Of a DNA stretch of 64,000 nucleotides, positions 28,421 through 37,602 are shown in pieces. The notes below the pieces were generated by a model. That model ran no database searches. It saw nothing but the letters and a program-made list of their open reading frames with translations, and was not told the origin of the DNA. A program made the position numbers and the translations under genes. Numbering within the stretch: position 1 is the first letter of the stretch; every line of letters starts with the position of its first letter. Source of the stretch: a virus; the IMG/VR virus record IMGVR_UViG_3300029266_000670, positions 1 through 64,000 of that record; one strand, given 5' to 3'.

Positions 28421-28428
28421 TATGTATG
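28421..28428 (-). promoter_or_regulatory. Possible variant late box CATACATA
   Basis: Lies 18 nt upstream of the TTG start of the collar-domain fibre gene, in a 26-bp gap that otherwise holds only the Shine-Dalgarno. Confidence 0.4.
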
Positions 28429-31400
28429 TCAAAGTTCAGCATCTGCTGTGTAATTACAGTGAGCGGTCACATAAAAATGAGCATTCCCATCATCTTCAAT
28501 TGTTATCGAGTGAATACCTCGTTGCGATGACAATTTCGACGTAACTGCTATATCCGTTGCCGTTCCGCTGCTCAAGTCCCCATTCGAAAAAGTGGTACTA
28601 AACTGAGTCAAGCGTATAGTATTTTCGGTTCCTGCTAAACCGTATATGGAACATCCCGGGAATGTACGCATATGTACAGGGAAATCGATATCAACACTGG
28701 CAGTGTTATTTATGGATAACTCGGTGAAGGAAACTTTAGAGGGGAAGTCGCTCGTTGTCGGAGCAAGATGTGGAGCAAGCGATTTGTTGTAGTATCTTTG
28801 GGCCAGTGCCAACTCTGTACCAGAATCAATAATTTCAAACTCTGTTGCTCGGGAACCTTCTTCTACCTGAACCTGAGCGATACTCAGAGTTCCTGTGTAT
28901 TTAATATCAGTTCCTGCCGAATCTGTTCCAAGTTGTCCTGCTTTAGCATATGTGGCAATTGCAACACCCATATATGAATCTGGGAATCCATTAGAATCCA
29001 AACCTTCAGATGAAACCGAGTTCGGAAGATCTCTAACACGGGTAGTTACCGTATATCGTTTCCATTGATCTTGTGCAACAGCAATAGTGTTTACCTGTTG
29101 ATAATCTGTAGCAAGACCAGATCCATATGATCTTTCGAGACTGACTAGTGCTGTTCCTGCAACAGTTCCTTTAGCCCAGAATGAAATTGTTACGTTCTTA
29201 GCAGCGAGTGTTCTTGCGTCTTCAATTTTCTGAATTAGGTAAGAGTATCCGTTTGCATCGGGACTTCCTGCATTATCATAACCCTGTATATCCATATAAT
29301 ATTGTGGATAATGGGGAACTGCATTTTGACTAAACGAGAATGCTTCTCTTTTAATACTACGAACACCAGTTGTTAGGTTTTCTTTTCTTTGCCATCTGTC
29401 TGCACTATATAAATCACCTGCTGTGGTTAATGCACTTGCAGTTCCAACTGCTCTCTGCCATAGATCAAAGTCTCCGTTAATTACCAAATTCTTTCGTGAT
29501 GTGTACGACTGACGGGGACGAGTGAGGGAGTTATCTGCTACTTGATTCACACCTATAATTGTAATACCGATGGAGTCGGCCTGATTATTCGCAAAACCCG
29601 TAGGATTGGTGTGTAGCCAGATATTTGATCTAAATGTTATTTGAGTCTGACCCGTAGCAATTGGAAGCGTAAAGGAAGAACCAGAACCTTGCTGAATATT
29701 CTGCTGATTGTTTGGGTGTTGATTGTTGTTGAAGTTGACTAGTCTGTATGTGCCTGTATTTTCGTCAAAGTATTCTAGATAATGTAAAAAGTAATCATCG
29801 TCGAAAGTGGTCATAACTTCAAATGAACGGGCCAGTGCAGGTTTATATCCATTCCCCTGCATAGCAGCAATGTCTATTGTCCATACACTTTCTGCTGCGT
29901 TAGACCGCCCTACAGAATATACCTCTGTTTCAGAGTTATAGAAGTATTCGTTCATAGACGCAACGAAGACGGTGTGTACTCGGTATGGATCTCCGAATCC
30001 GCCCCCAAGACCACCGTTAACATTCTCTCCGAGACGAATCCACCCGAGTGGATCATATGTACTATCTGGATTCTGGGCAAGAAGTTCACCACCACCGATG
30101 TCGTAGTTGGTTATGCTGATGTATTCAGTATCCCCACCCAAGATCTGAGTACCATCGGGTAGACTTCCGAGTCCTCTTGCACGAATGATGTACGCAAGAG
30201 TGAAGTATGGTGGGAGGTTTTCGTGTGCTGCACCACCACCCTGTGGTTTAACACTCGCTGATGTGGTAAATTCATACCCACCGCCGTCCACCCCTATGAA
30301 AGTTTCTCTACCGGCGTTGGGGTTTCCTCGATCTCCCGTCCAATAATAATCTTTGAGTTCAGGATTCGCATGGTTGAAATCGTCGTTATCGGGCTGTCTC
30401 TGGTTTTCCTCAGTCTGGGGGTGATTGTGAGAGGGCATCTCGTCAATGGTTAGTTGGTGAGTCTTAGATCCACCAACTCCGGAGATGCTTAATTCGTCAA
30501 AATCATTGTCATCTGGATTGTAACCAACAACGAATCTACCACGGAGATCTGGGACTTGGAATGAACTTTGAGTTCCACCATATTTACTACCGATGGCTTG
30601 CCAAAGATCTTCGTAATCACTATTAGTTCCATCTAGTACCGTACCGTCGCAAAGGACAAACCCATCGGGGATTGCACTTATTTCTCCCGACCATGCCATG
30701 ATTGCTCCAACTGGAACATCGGAGATGAAGTCTTCTACTTCACCTCCTTCTTGTATACCACGCCAGTTGGTTATGATCCCACCAGAAATTCCGTCCGAGA
30801 CAAATACTGGTTTGTTCACTCCACCCAAACCAACAGCGAATGCTGGGTCTGCGCCCGAGATTATGTTAGCACTAACAGCGGGATCGACTGTAGTTGGATT
30901 GAGATAGAAAACCTCGCCTGCATTTGTATCGGTTGGAACATTACCACCCGCAATTTCAAATTTACCAGACATAACAACACTGACAGCGGCTGTTATTCCC
31001 CCGATTCCTATGTTGTCAATAATACCTACAACATCTGAACCTTCGGGTGTCGTATCACATCTCTTAATTTTTCCTGCTTCTGTTGATCCGTCATTTATTG
31101 ATCCAATTCTAACTGCATCACCCCAAGTCAACCCGTGACCTTCTTGTAGTACAATTATTCTATTGGACTTCAAAGAAGCCGCTGCATCTTGAATTATATT
31201 AACTTCTCCGCCAATATAATTCTTAACAATTGCTCTATCACTACCGAGAGCAATCAAAACGGTTTTTTGGATTTGGTTTGTACTCTCTGGCTTTGATGCG
31301 GTAACTTGACCAGAAGTTGTCGATAGGAAGTATGCATTGCCTGGACTGAGTGTTGATGACTCATCCGTTATATCCGAAAAGTTTCCTATAATTTCTCCTG

Positions 31401-32265
31401 CTAGGGTGATCTCAAATTTGTTATCATCATAATATCGAGAGACAACACCAACAACTTCGGCTTCTGCTCGGGAAACTGCGGTTGCTTTTGCATAGTCGCC
31501 ATCCGACTTCATGTATACAGGCATACCGAAACTAAATCCGTGGCTTGATTGATCAACAGTAATCTTGTTTGCACCATTGACAATACTGACGTACCCATCG
31601 TCATTGATGTACATTGCATCAGCAGTATGTCCTGTGCCTATTTCTGAATTGAATGCTTGTATTACTGAGTTACTTCCAGTAAGTCCGCCTGTAGTTCCCG
31701 CTGTAAATCCGAAGATTAGTCCCTTGGTTGCGTTCCCCCCAGATGCTCCTGTTGCGATTCTAACCTCGTCTAAGAGGGATTTTCCAGAAGCAAGAGCAAT
31801 GTTCTGGTTAGAATTCCATGCCGCGTTTGGGTACTTCCAGAGGAACTCTTTGTCTCCACTTGCACCGTTTACTATGATACCACCACCCGCACTGTTGCCC
31901 GAGTTGTTCATGATGAACTCATCGTTGGCTGAGAAACCAGTTCCAGTGTGTCCAAGTATTAGGTTAAAATCATCGACGGTGAACTCTGTTGAGTTGATGG
32001 TAGTGGTTGAACCATTGACCGTAATGTTCCCATTGAAAGTGATATCCTTTTCAATGGTTGAACCGATCTCAATGTGCAATAAACCAGCAGTGTTGTAACC
32101 AGCAGAGATACCGTCACCAGCAGAACCACCAGAAGTGGCAACATCATAAATCATCAGACGATTTAATTTGTCAATGATGGAGTTGTTAGTTACAGTGAAC
32201 CATTCGTGGAATGTATCACTTAAAACTAAGTCAGGAATATCGTGTGTGTTTAATTCAACGCCCAT
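28429..32265 (-). CDS. Long tail fibre protein with collar domain
   Basis: The 1278-aa protein opens with ELNTHDIPDLVLSDTFHEWFTVTN, a baseplate-anchoring N-terminus common in marine T4-like fibres, followed by shaft repeats (DEFIMNNSGNSAGGGIIVNG). Two copies of a ~110-residue module (HGFSFGMPVYMKSDGDYA...VVGVVS...AYFLSTTSGQVT...RAIVKNYIGG, then HGLTWGDAVRIGS...) occupy about residues 240-500. A tail-collar domain (VPVGAIMAWSGEISAIPDGFVLCDG...FQVPDLRGRFVVGY) follows near 525-600. A jelly-roll binding module lies at about 955-1155 and a distinct C-terminal head at 1160-1278. It most likely determines host recognition. It overlaps the small gene at 32255 by 11 bp. Confidence 0.82.
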   Translation of the reverse strand: MGVELNTHDIPDLVLSDTFHEWFTVTNNSIIDKLNRLMIYDVATSGGSAGDGISAGYNTAGLLHIEIGSTIEKDITFNGNITVNGSTTTINSTEFTVDDFNLILGHTGTGFSANDEFIMNNSGNSAGGGIIVNGASGDKEFLWKYPNAAWNSNQNIALASGKSLLDEVRIATGASGGNATKGLIFGFTAGTTGGLTGSNSVIQAFNSEIGTGHTADAMYINDDGYVSIVNGANKITVDQSSHGFSFGMPVYMKSDGDYAKATAVSRAEAEVVGVVSRYYDDNKFEITLAGEIIGNFSDITDESSTLSPGNAYFLSTTSGQVTASKPESTNQIQKTVLIALGSDRAIVKNYIGGEVNIIQDAAASLKSNRIIVLQEGHGLTWGDAVRIGSINDGSTEAGKIKRCDTTPEGSDVVGIIDNIGIGGITAAVSVVMSGKFEIAGGNVPTDTNAGEVFYLNPTTVDPAVSANIISGADPAFAVGLGGVNKPVFVSDGISGGIITNWRGIQEGGEVEDFISDVPVGAIMAWSGEISAIPDGFVLCDGTVLDGTNSDYEDLWQAIGSKYGGTQSSFQVPDLRGRFVVGYNPDDNDFDELSISGVGGSKTHQLTIDEMPSHNHPQTEENQRQPDNDDFNHANPELKDYYWTGDRGNPNAGRETFIGVDGGGYEFTTSASVKPQGGGAAHENLPPYFTLAYIIRARGLGSLPDGTQILGGDTEYISITNYDIGGGELLAQNPDSTYDPLGWIRLGENVNGGLGGGFGDPYRVHTVFVASMNEYFYNSETEVYSVGRSNAAESVWTIDIAAMQGNGYKPALARSFEVMTTFDDDYFLHYLEYFDENTGTYRLVNFNNNQHPNNQQNIQQGSGSSFTLPIATGQTQITFRSNIWLHTNPTGFANNQADSIGITIIGVNQVADNSLTRPRQSYTSRKNLVINGDFDLWQRAVGTASALTTAGDLYSADRWQRKENLTTGVRSIKREAFSFSQNAVPHYPQYYMDIQGYDNAGSPDANGYSYLIQKIEDARTLAAKNVTISFWAKGTVAGTALVSLERSYGSGLATDYQQVNTIAVAQDQWKRYTVTTRVRDLPNSVSSEGLDSNGFPDSYMGVAIATYAKAGQLGTDSAGTDIKYTGTLSIAQVQVEEGSRATEFEIIDSGTELALAQRYYNKSLAPHLAPTTSDFPSKVSFTELSINNTASVDIDFPVHMRTFPGCSIYGLAGTENTIRLTQFSTTFSNGDLSSGTATDIAVTSKLSSQRGIHSITIEDDGNAHFYVTAHCNYTADAEL

Positions 32266-32440
32266 TGACTAATCTCTCTAGTAAAGTTTTCATGGAAGAT
32301 ATATCATTCTTCATGGTATGTATCTCATTTTCCATTCTTAATATTTTGTTTATTTTGTGAGTTTCATTATTTTCGTTATACAATAATGCATTTGTTCTTG
32401 TGTCTCTTAATAAATCAGATCGTCCTTCTACGGACATCAT
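32255..32440 (-). CDS. Small coiled-coil protein between baseplate and fibre genes
   Basis: A 61-aa protein with a heptad-like C-terminal helix (INKILRMENEIHTMKNDISSMKTLLERLV). Its two-Met start overlaps the stop of the DUF4815-like gene, and it overlaps the long-fibre gene by 11 bp. It could be a trimeric connector or fibre-assembly chaperone because of its place and helix; this is inference and I do not recognise the family. Confidence 0.6.
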   Translation of the reverse strand: MMSVEGRSDLLRDTRTNALLYNENNETHKINKILRMENEIHTMKNDISSMKTLLERLVNGR

Positions 32441-35400
32441 GATGTATGCTCCAGAGCAACTGCTTTGATAGATTTGACCACTGGTACTCTAGAACTGTTG
32501 CTGCTATATAGACAAACTTTAACAGAAAACGAATCGTAAGGAATTCCTATTGATGGTAGATTAAACGATTCTGTTATAATATTATTTTCAGATTCGGAGA
32601 AAGTCTCGGTATTTTTTCTCACCAGTTGGATATATCGTTGATCATCAAACGATCCGCTCAATCTACTATCTGCCTTTACAAATACTTGTATCTGAGAACC
32701 CTCGGGTTTAATATAATCAACCGAAACATCGAAATCATTCGCTCTATTGTTTTTATTTAGTACAATTCTCTTTGTTATGTACCTAACGTCCGAACCAGAA
32801 TCAGTTCCGTATGGGTTTGTTTCATCGGATACTTCTGCGTTATTATCAATTTCATTATTAATTACATTTTCGATGTGAATTACATTAGTATTTAAGGTAT
32901 CAACGACTGGAGAAACTTTATTAGTTCCGTTGGTCATTAGTAGTTTAAATGTTCCAGCGGCAGAAGATATTGAATTTGGTATAGTTTTGATATTAGTATT
33001 CTCTTCTATTCCTGCACCACCCAGTATAGAGGATTCGGTTATAGATTTACCAGTTCCTGTTGGAAGTAATATATTAGAGTTGAATCTTATCAAATTACTA
33101 GAATGCAGGGAATCTGAATTGATTGCTGTGAATGTTAATTCATTAGTAGTCGTTGTGTTGAAGTTACACCGAGTTAATGTGAATTTTACATCCTTAGTAA
33201 CGTCGGGTTGGGCTACATTTGTGTTTTGAGGTCTGTATAGATTTCCACCATATACTGGTTTCTGAATTCTATTGATTGATTCGGTGGAACTAGAAAGTTC
33301 ATCCAAACCAATTGTGGCAGTGTATAAATTATAATCTCTACTGTTGGTAACAAAACATATGGCATATTCACCAGGCTCTAAGAATATGGGCGAACGGAAG
33401 TTTACCCGTGTTGAGGTTTCTGGATAAACAGAGTTTATATTGATATCTTCTGGGTATAATACTTTTTCTGAGAAAGGAATTATTGCAGATGGATGTGGAT
33501 TTCCATTCTTAGTGGGTCGTATCTGAATTGTTATTGGTAGCGTACTGTCCTTGGATGAGAAGTACAGGTATAGAGACTGTAGGAAGATTCCGCGAGAATT
33601 CTCAGATTCGTCAACAAAGAATGTTTGAGAAAGAGGATCGACCCACTGGTAAAACACACTAGTTTTTAAGGATTCTTTTCTACTGTTTACATCCGTGGGT
33701 ATGGCAGAACTGTTGACTGTTTGCTTTCTTCTGATTATAGGTCTAACCGAAGACACGCCCTGAGATCTAGTTTCGTATAATCCCTGAGAATGAATCACAA
33801 CTTCTGCTATTGTGTTTGCAGATGAAATTGTATTCGTATCATTATCAATAAACCGAAGTGTTCGTTTTCCAGTTAGGAAAGACTTTGTAGGAATAGTTAA
33901 AGTCAACCCAGAAATTTTACCGGTATCATCAGAAACTAAAGTATTCGAAACTCCTGTAGCATCTGTAATATAGGAAATGACATTGGTATTGTCCATAAAC
34001 GCAAACATTGTCGTATTTGGTTTAAGATTATGAACTGTTACCGAATATGATTTGGATCTCATGTAAGGAACTACAGTAACGTCTACAGTTTTTCCTTTCA
34101 AAGTTCTTGTGATATGATCTGGGAATGATTTAAGATCTGGAACTAGTTCTTGTGCCTTTTGCTCAATGCTCTTTGTACTTCTTTCAATCACTAATTCTCG
34201 TTCAAACAAAGATCGAATAGTATTTAACTTTTCATTTACTCTTGGAATTGACAGAAGAGATTCAGTTTTTTCGTCACCAAGTTTTCGTAGGGATCCAACA
34301 CCAGACCAGATACTTTCCCAATCATTCCATTGAGATCCGAATCCGACTTTAGTATCATCGAACGAAGTCGCCAACCAAGCGTCATTTTCTCCCATAGTAT
34401 TTGATCGTACAAAAGGTCTTTCTGTTTGATCAAACCATGTATCAATTGGATTATCGATATCGATAGTTCCTACCCAGTTTGTTAACTGATATGGGTTTAC
34501 CGATATCGTTTCGCTTGCTTTATTTTGTTCTGCTAGAGTTAAACCATCACTCGCATAGTCGATAGTAGCAATACCATCGCCACTTATAGTAATTCCACTT
34601 ACTGCTGTAGTAAAGTCATAATTGTAGGAATTAAAGGATGGTCTTAATTCTTTGTTCTGAAAATCTATTGAACATTTATAGTCGTCATTTGAAACGTCAG
34701 ATATTGAATGTCCATTAAAATCATCAACGAGGATGGCTCTTTTTTCTGCTTCTCCTACACCATTGGATCTGTTCTCAAAATATTGAGAATCGACTTTAGA
34801 TTCTACGCTGGAAAGGGAACTTAAGATTTCTATTTTTTCTAATCTTCTGTTTACATCTCCAATATCTTCCATCGTAAATCTCTTATTAGAAAGAGCCTCT
34901 ACATTAACATCATTTGGATTATGTGTGTATGCAGGGTATGTCAATTTGTAAATTGGAAGTGTATTATCTTTATCTTGTGGTGCTTGTGGAGAAAGACTTG
35001 GTGAGCCATGGACAACTTCGAATGTCGAAGTTTCATCATTGAAGTTTCTCTTCAGAACTAATTTATCAATTCTAGGAAGATAGTATTCATGTGATACTGA
35101 TATGACATCACTAGATCTAGATCCAGAAGTCTGAGATTCGTTAAGTATGGGTTCTACTTTTAATACTGGACAGACCCCCAATGATGCAGGAGTCGTCTGG
35201 TTTACATCATCAGAACGATCATAATTTCTTATAAATCTAAAATCAACACAAGAAGTAAGTGATACGGTTCTACCCGTGGACTTGCTGGTAAAAAGAGGGA
35301 TATCTTCGTACTCAAAATTTTCTGCTACTCCAACTGGATATGAATCTACAGTTAAAAATCCATAAGGGGAGTTACTGTTAGTATGACTAAAATAGTCATA

Positions 35401-37587
35401 ATTTACTATCAATGAAAAACTAAAAGATCCATTCGATTTATAATTATCTTCTTTTGATTTCAAGAAGTATAATCTTCCAAATTCATACACATGATCCCTC
35501 TGTCCGTTATCAAACAGAAAATCATTTATTACACTTACACCCGCACTATTTGTTATTGAATTGATACGAAGAACATCTGCGTGGTTTAATGTGATATAAC
35601 TTCTGCCACCTTCGGTTCCTATATCTGCTGACGTAATACTTAAATCTACTGCTGTATTTAAAGTTTTCCTACGAATTGCCTCTGTATAATTTGAATCGTT
35701 TTCAGGCATACTAAATTCTACTGTAGCAACTAATGTATGATCTAAATTTCCCCAAGATGGGTCTCCATCGCTTCCATCTCCATCATTCCCAAAATTAATA
35801 TTAAGAGAATTCAATGACTTAGATATATTGTAAGAACCGGGACTAACTAGAACGTTAGATATCGAAGCAGTTTCCTCTTCGCCTTCAATTTGAGTTCTGT
35901 ATACTTGATAATACAACATTTTTTCATCAGTTGAAAGATCACCATCATCTCCAACAAAGTTAAAATATTTTGAATCTAAAACAGAATCTAGATCCACTAC
36001 TGATACTATTTTGCTCTGTCCATTCTCTATTAACGATAGGGAAATTTTCTTTTTAGTTCTGACTTCAAGATCTTTAATAGTCTTTACTGTTGTACCCTCA
36101 TTAACGGGAAATACTAGACTACTAGCCTCATCTCTACCATAAACTGAAGTAACTGATCCATGTGCTATCCTATTTTGTATCGATAAGCCTGTACCTAATA
36201 TTAAAGTATTACCAACAGCACTATCCAATTCCAGATTATTATTGTCCGTGAATACTATATCAGAAAGGTAAAAATTAAACTTAAGATATTCTGTGCCAGT
36301 TAAAGACTGTAGACTACTGTTTTGAAATCCTATTATATTTGCAGTTCCAATTAATCGAGTTAAGTTCGAAACAGAATCTTTTGATGCTGCTCGATATAAA
36401 TTCACTGACATGGGAGATTCTATGCCCAAATTATTGTCTCGTATACCTTGCACAAAACTGGGAGCGAGGCTTAGGTATAGATTTCCACTGAACCTATTTC
36501 CTAATTGTGTAGTCTGTATTTTTCTTAGGGTATTGGAGTTCGTTGTTCTAGCCTTTTCAACATCAATGTATTCAGTCGATTGATTTTCAAACTCGTACCC
36601 TTGAATATATCCTTTACCAGAACCAACGGCAAGAGAAATCTTATCAGATGATCCGCCTGTATGTTCTATTGTCTCTATTTCAAACGGATCAACAATGTAT
36701 GATCCAGATTCATCATATGTTCTTCTGGCTAATGTAGTTTCTAGTTCCGAATAATCGGTTCTTAATGTTTGGTTTGTTATAGATCCTTCGCTATTCATAG
36801 TAGCAAGAGGAACAAAACTATCCCTTTCCGTTGATTCGTAGAACTTAAGATTTAAACTCAGTTTATAACGATCTGCGCCTGGAGCATTGTGGTTGTAAGT
36901 TCCTCTTGCGGGATCTGTTAACGTCAAGTCTTCGTTTGATCCAACGTAATCTGGTGTAACATCAAACCCAAATACACCTGTGGGATAACCCCACGAATCA
37001 GAATTAAATTCCCGTATCGTAGTATTTGCAGCACCAGAGAAGCCTGAAGTATATTGAATTCCAGTTTTTACAAAGTAACCATCAACATAAAATACACCGT
37101 CATTCACAGAGAATAATTTAGCATTACCTGTAGAAACGACTATACCAGTTTCTAACGTGGCATTAGAAGAAGTTACAGTGACTCCTTCCAAGATGTTACC
37201 ATAATCACCCTTAACAACTTGAACAAAAAGAACCATCGACTTGGGGGTAGTTGTAGTGTCTTCATCTTCTGCATGAATAACTTTAGCCGTAACAGTGTCG
37301 TAAGTGACATCGTGTCCTATGAACGAAGACACATCTGATGTGGTGGTTATTCTAATAAAGTTTACGGTTTGGACTGCACTCTCCGCACCATAAACTTTAG
37401 AACCATCTTTGAAAATATGATTACCGAATCTCTCTACTTGATTCTGTAGAATAGACTGTAACTGTGTTAATTCTCTAGCCTGAACTGAATATCCAGGTCT
37501 AAAAAGAATTTTTTGATAATTCTTGGTTTCGTCGAAATCATCATAGTAGGGTTCTATGTTGAAAAGTTTGCTATTATAAGATGGCAT
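32437..37587 (-). CDS. Very large DUF4815-type baseplate/fibre-adaptor protein (gp10 position)
   Basis: The longest gene here, 1716 aa. The N-terminus (MPSYNSKLFNIEPYYDDFDETKNYQKILFRPGYSVQARELTQLQSILQNQVERFG) is typical of the DUF4815 family of large virion proteins in marine T4-like phages. The middle consists of beta-rich repeats. A segment at about residues 1390-1490 (FFVDESENSRGIFLQSLYLYFSSKD...PITIQIRP..NG.P...I) looks like a fibre/wedge attachment region. It comes after gp8 in the wedge operon, the position of T4 gp9/gp10. A role at the wedge periphery connecting fibres is inference from position and size. Confidence 0.7.
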   Translation of the reverse strand: MPSYNSKLFNIEPYYDDFDETKNYQKILFRPGYSVQARELTQLQSILQNQVERFGNHIFKDGSKVYGAESAVQTVNFIRITTTSDVSSFIGHDVTYDTVTAKVIHAEDEDTTTTPKSMVLFVQVVKGDYGNILEGVTVTSSNATLETGIVVSTGNAKLFSVNDGVFYVDGYFVKTGIQYTSGFSGAANTTIREFNSDSWGYPTGVFGFDVTPDYVGSNEDLTLTDPARGTYNHNAPGADRYKLSLNLKFYESTERDSFVPLATMNSEGSITNQTLRTDYSELETTLARRTYDESGSYIVDPFEIETIEHTGGSSDKISLAVGSGKGYIQGYEFENQSTEYIDVEKARTTNSNTLRKIQTTQLGNRFSGNLYLSLAPSFVQGIRDNNLGIESPMSVNLYRAASKDSVSNLTRLIGTANIIGFQNSSLQSLTGTEYLKFNFYLSDIVFTDNNNLELDSAVGNTLILGTGLSIQNRIAHGSVTSVYGRDEASSLVFPVNEGTTVKTIKDLEVRTKKKISLSLIENGQSKIVSVVDLDSVLDSKYFNFVGDDGDLSTDEKMLYYQVYRTQIEGEEETASISNVLVSPGSYNISKSLNSLNINFGNDGDGSDGDPSWGNLDHTLVATVEFSMPENDSNYTEAIRRKTLNTAVDLSITSADIGTEGGRSYITLNHADVLRINSITNSAGVSVINDFLFDNGQRDHVYEFGRLYFLKSKEDNYKSNGSFSFSLIVNYDYFSHTNSNSPYGFLTVDSYPVGVAENFEYEDIPLFTSKSTGRTVSLTSCVDFRFIRNYDRSDDVNQTTPASLGVCPVLKVEPILNESQTSGSRSSDVISVSHEYYLPRIDKLVLKRNFNDETSTFEVVHGSPSLSPQAPQDKDNTLPIYKLTYPAYTHNPNDVNVEALSNKRFTMEDIGDVNRRLEKIEILSSLSSVESKVDSQYFENRSNGVGEAEKRAILVDDFNGHSISDVSNDDYKCSIDFQNKELRPSFNSYNYDFTTAVSGITISGDGIATIDYASDGLTLAEQNKASETISVNPYQLTNWVGTIDIDNPIDTWFDQTERPFVRSNTMGENDAWLATSFDDTKVGFGSQWNDWESIWSGVGSLRKLGDEKTESLLSIPRVNEKLNTIRSLFERELVIERSTKSIEQKAQELVPDLKSFPDHITRTLKGKTVDVTVVPYMRSKSYSVTVHNLKPNTTMFAFMDNTNVISYITDATGVSNTLVSDDTGKISGLTLTIPTKSFLTGKRTLRFIDNDTNTISSANTIAEVVIHSQGLYETRSQGVSSVRPIIRRKQTVNSSAIPTDVNSRKESLKTSVFYQWVDPLSQTFFVDESENSRGIFLQSLYLYFSSKDSTLPITIQIRPTKNGNPHPSAIIPFSEKVLYPEDININSVYPETSTRVNFRSPIFLEPGEYAICFVTNSRDYNLYTATIGLDELSSSTESINRIQKPVYGGNLYRPQNTNVAQPDVTKDVKFTLTRCNFNTTTTNELTFTAINSDSLHSSNLIRFNSNILLPTGTGKSITESSILGGAGIEENTNIKTIPNSISSAAGTFKLLMTNGTNKVSPVVDTLNTNVIHIENVINNEIDNNAEVSDETNPYGTDSGSDVRYITKRIVLNKNNRANDFDVSVDYIKPEGSQIQVFVKADSRLSGSFDDQRYIQLVRKNTETFSESENNIITESFNLPSIGIPYDSFSVKVCLYSSNSSRVPVVKSIKAVALEHTS

Positions 37588-37602
37588 CTAGATGTTGCTC
37601 CT

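Noticed and set aside
31565-32098. 177-aa plus-strand open frame
   Set aside because: Antisense shadow of the long tail fibre gene with no Shine-Dalgarno and a proline-rich composition.
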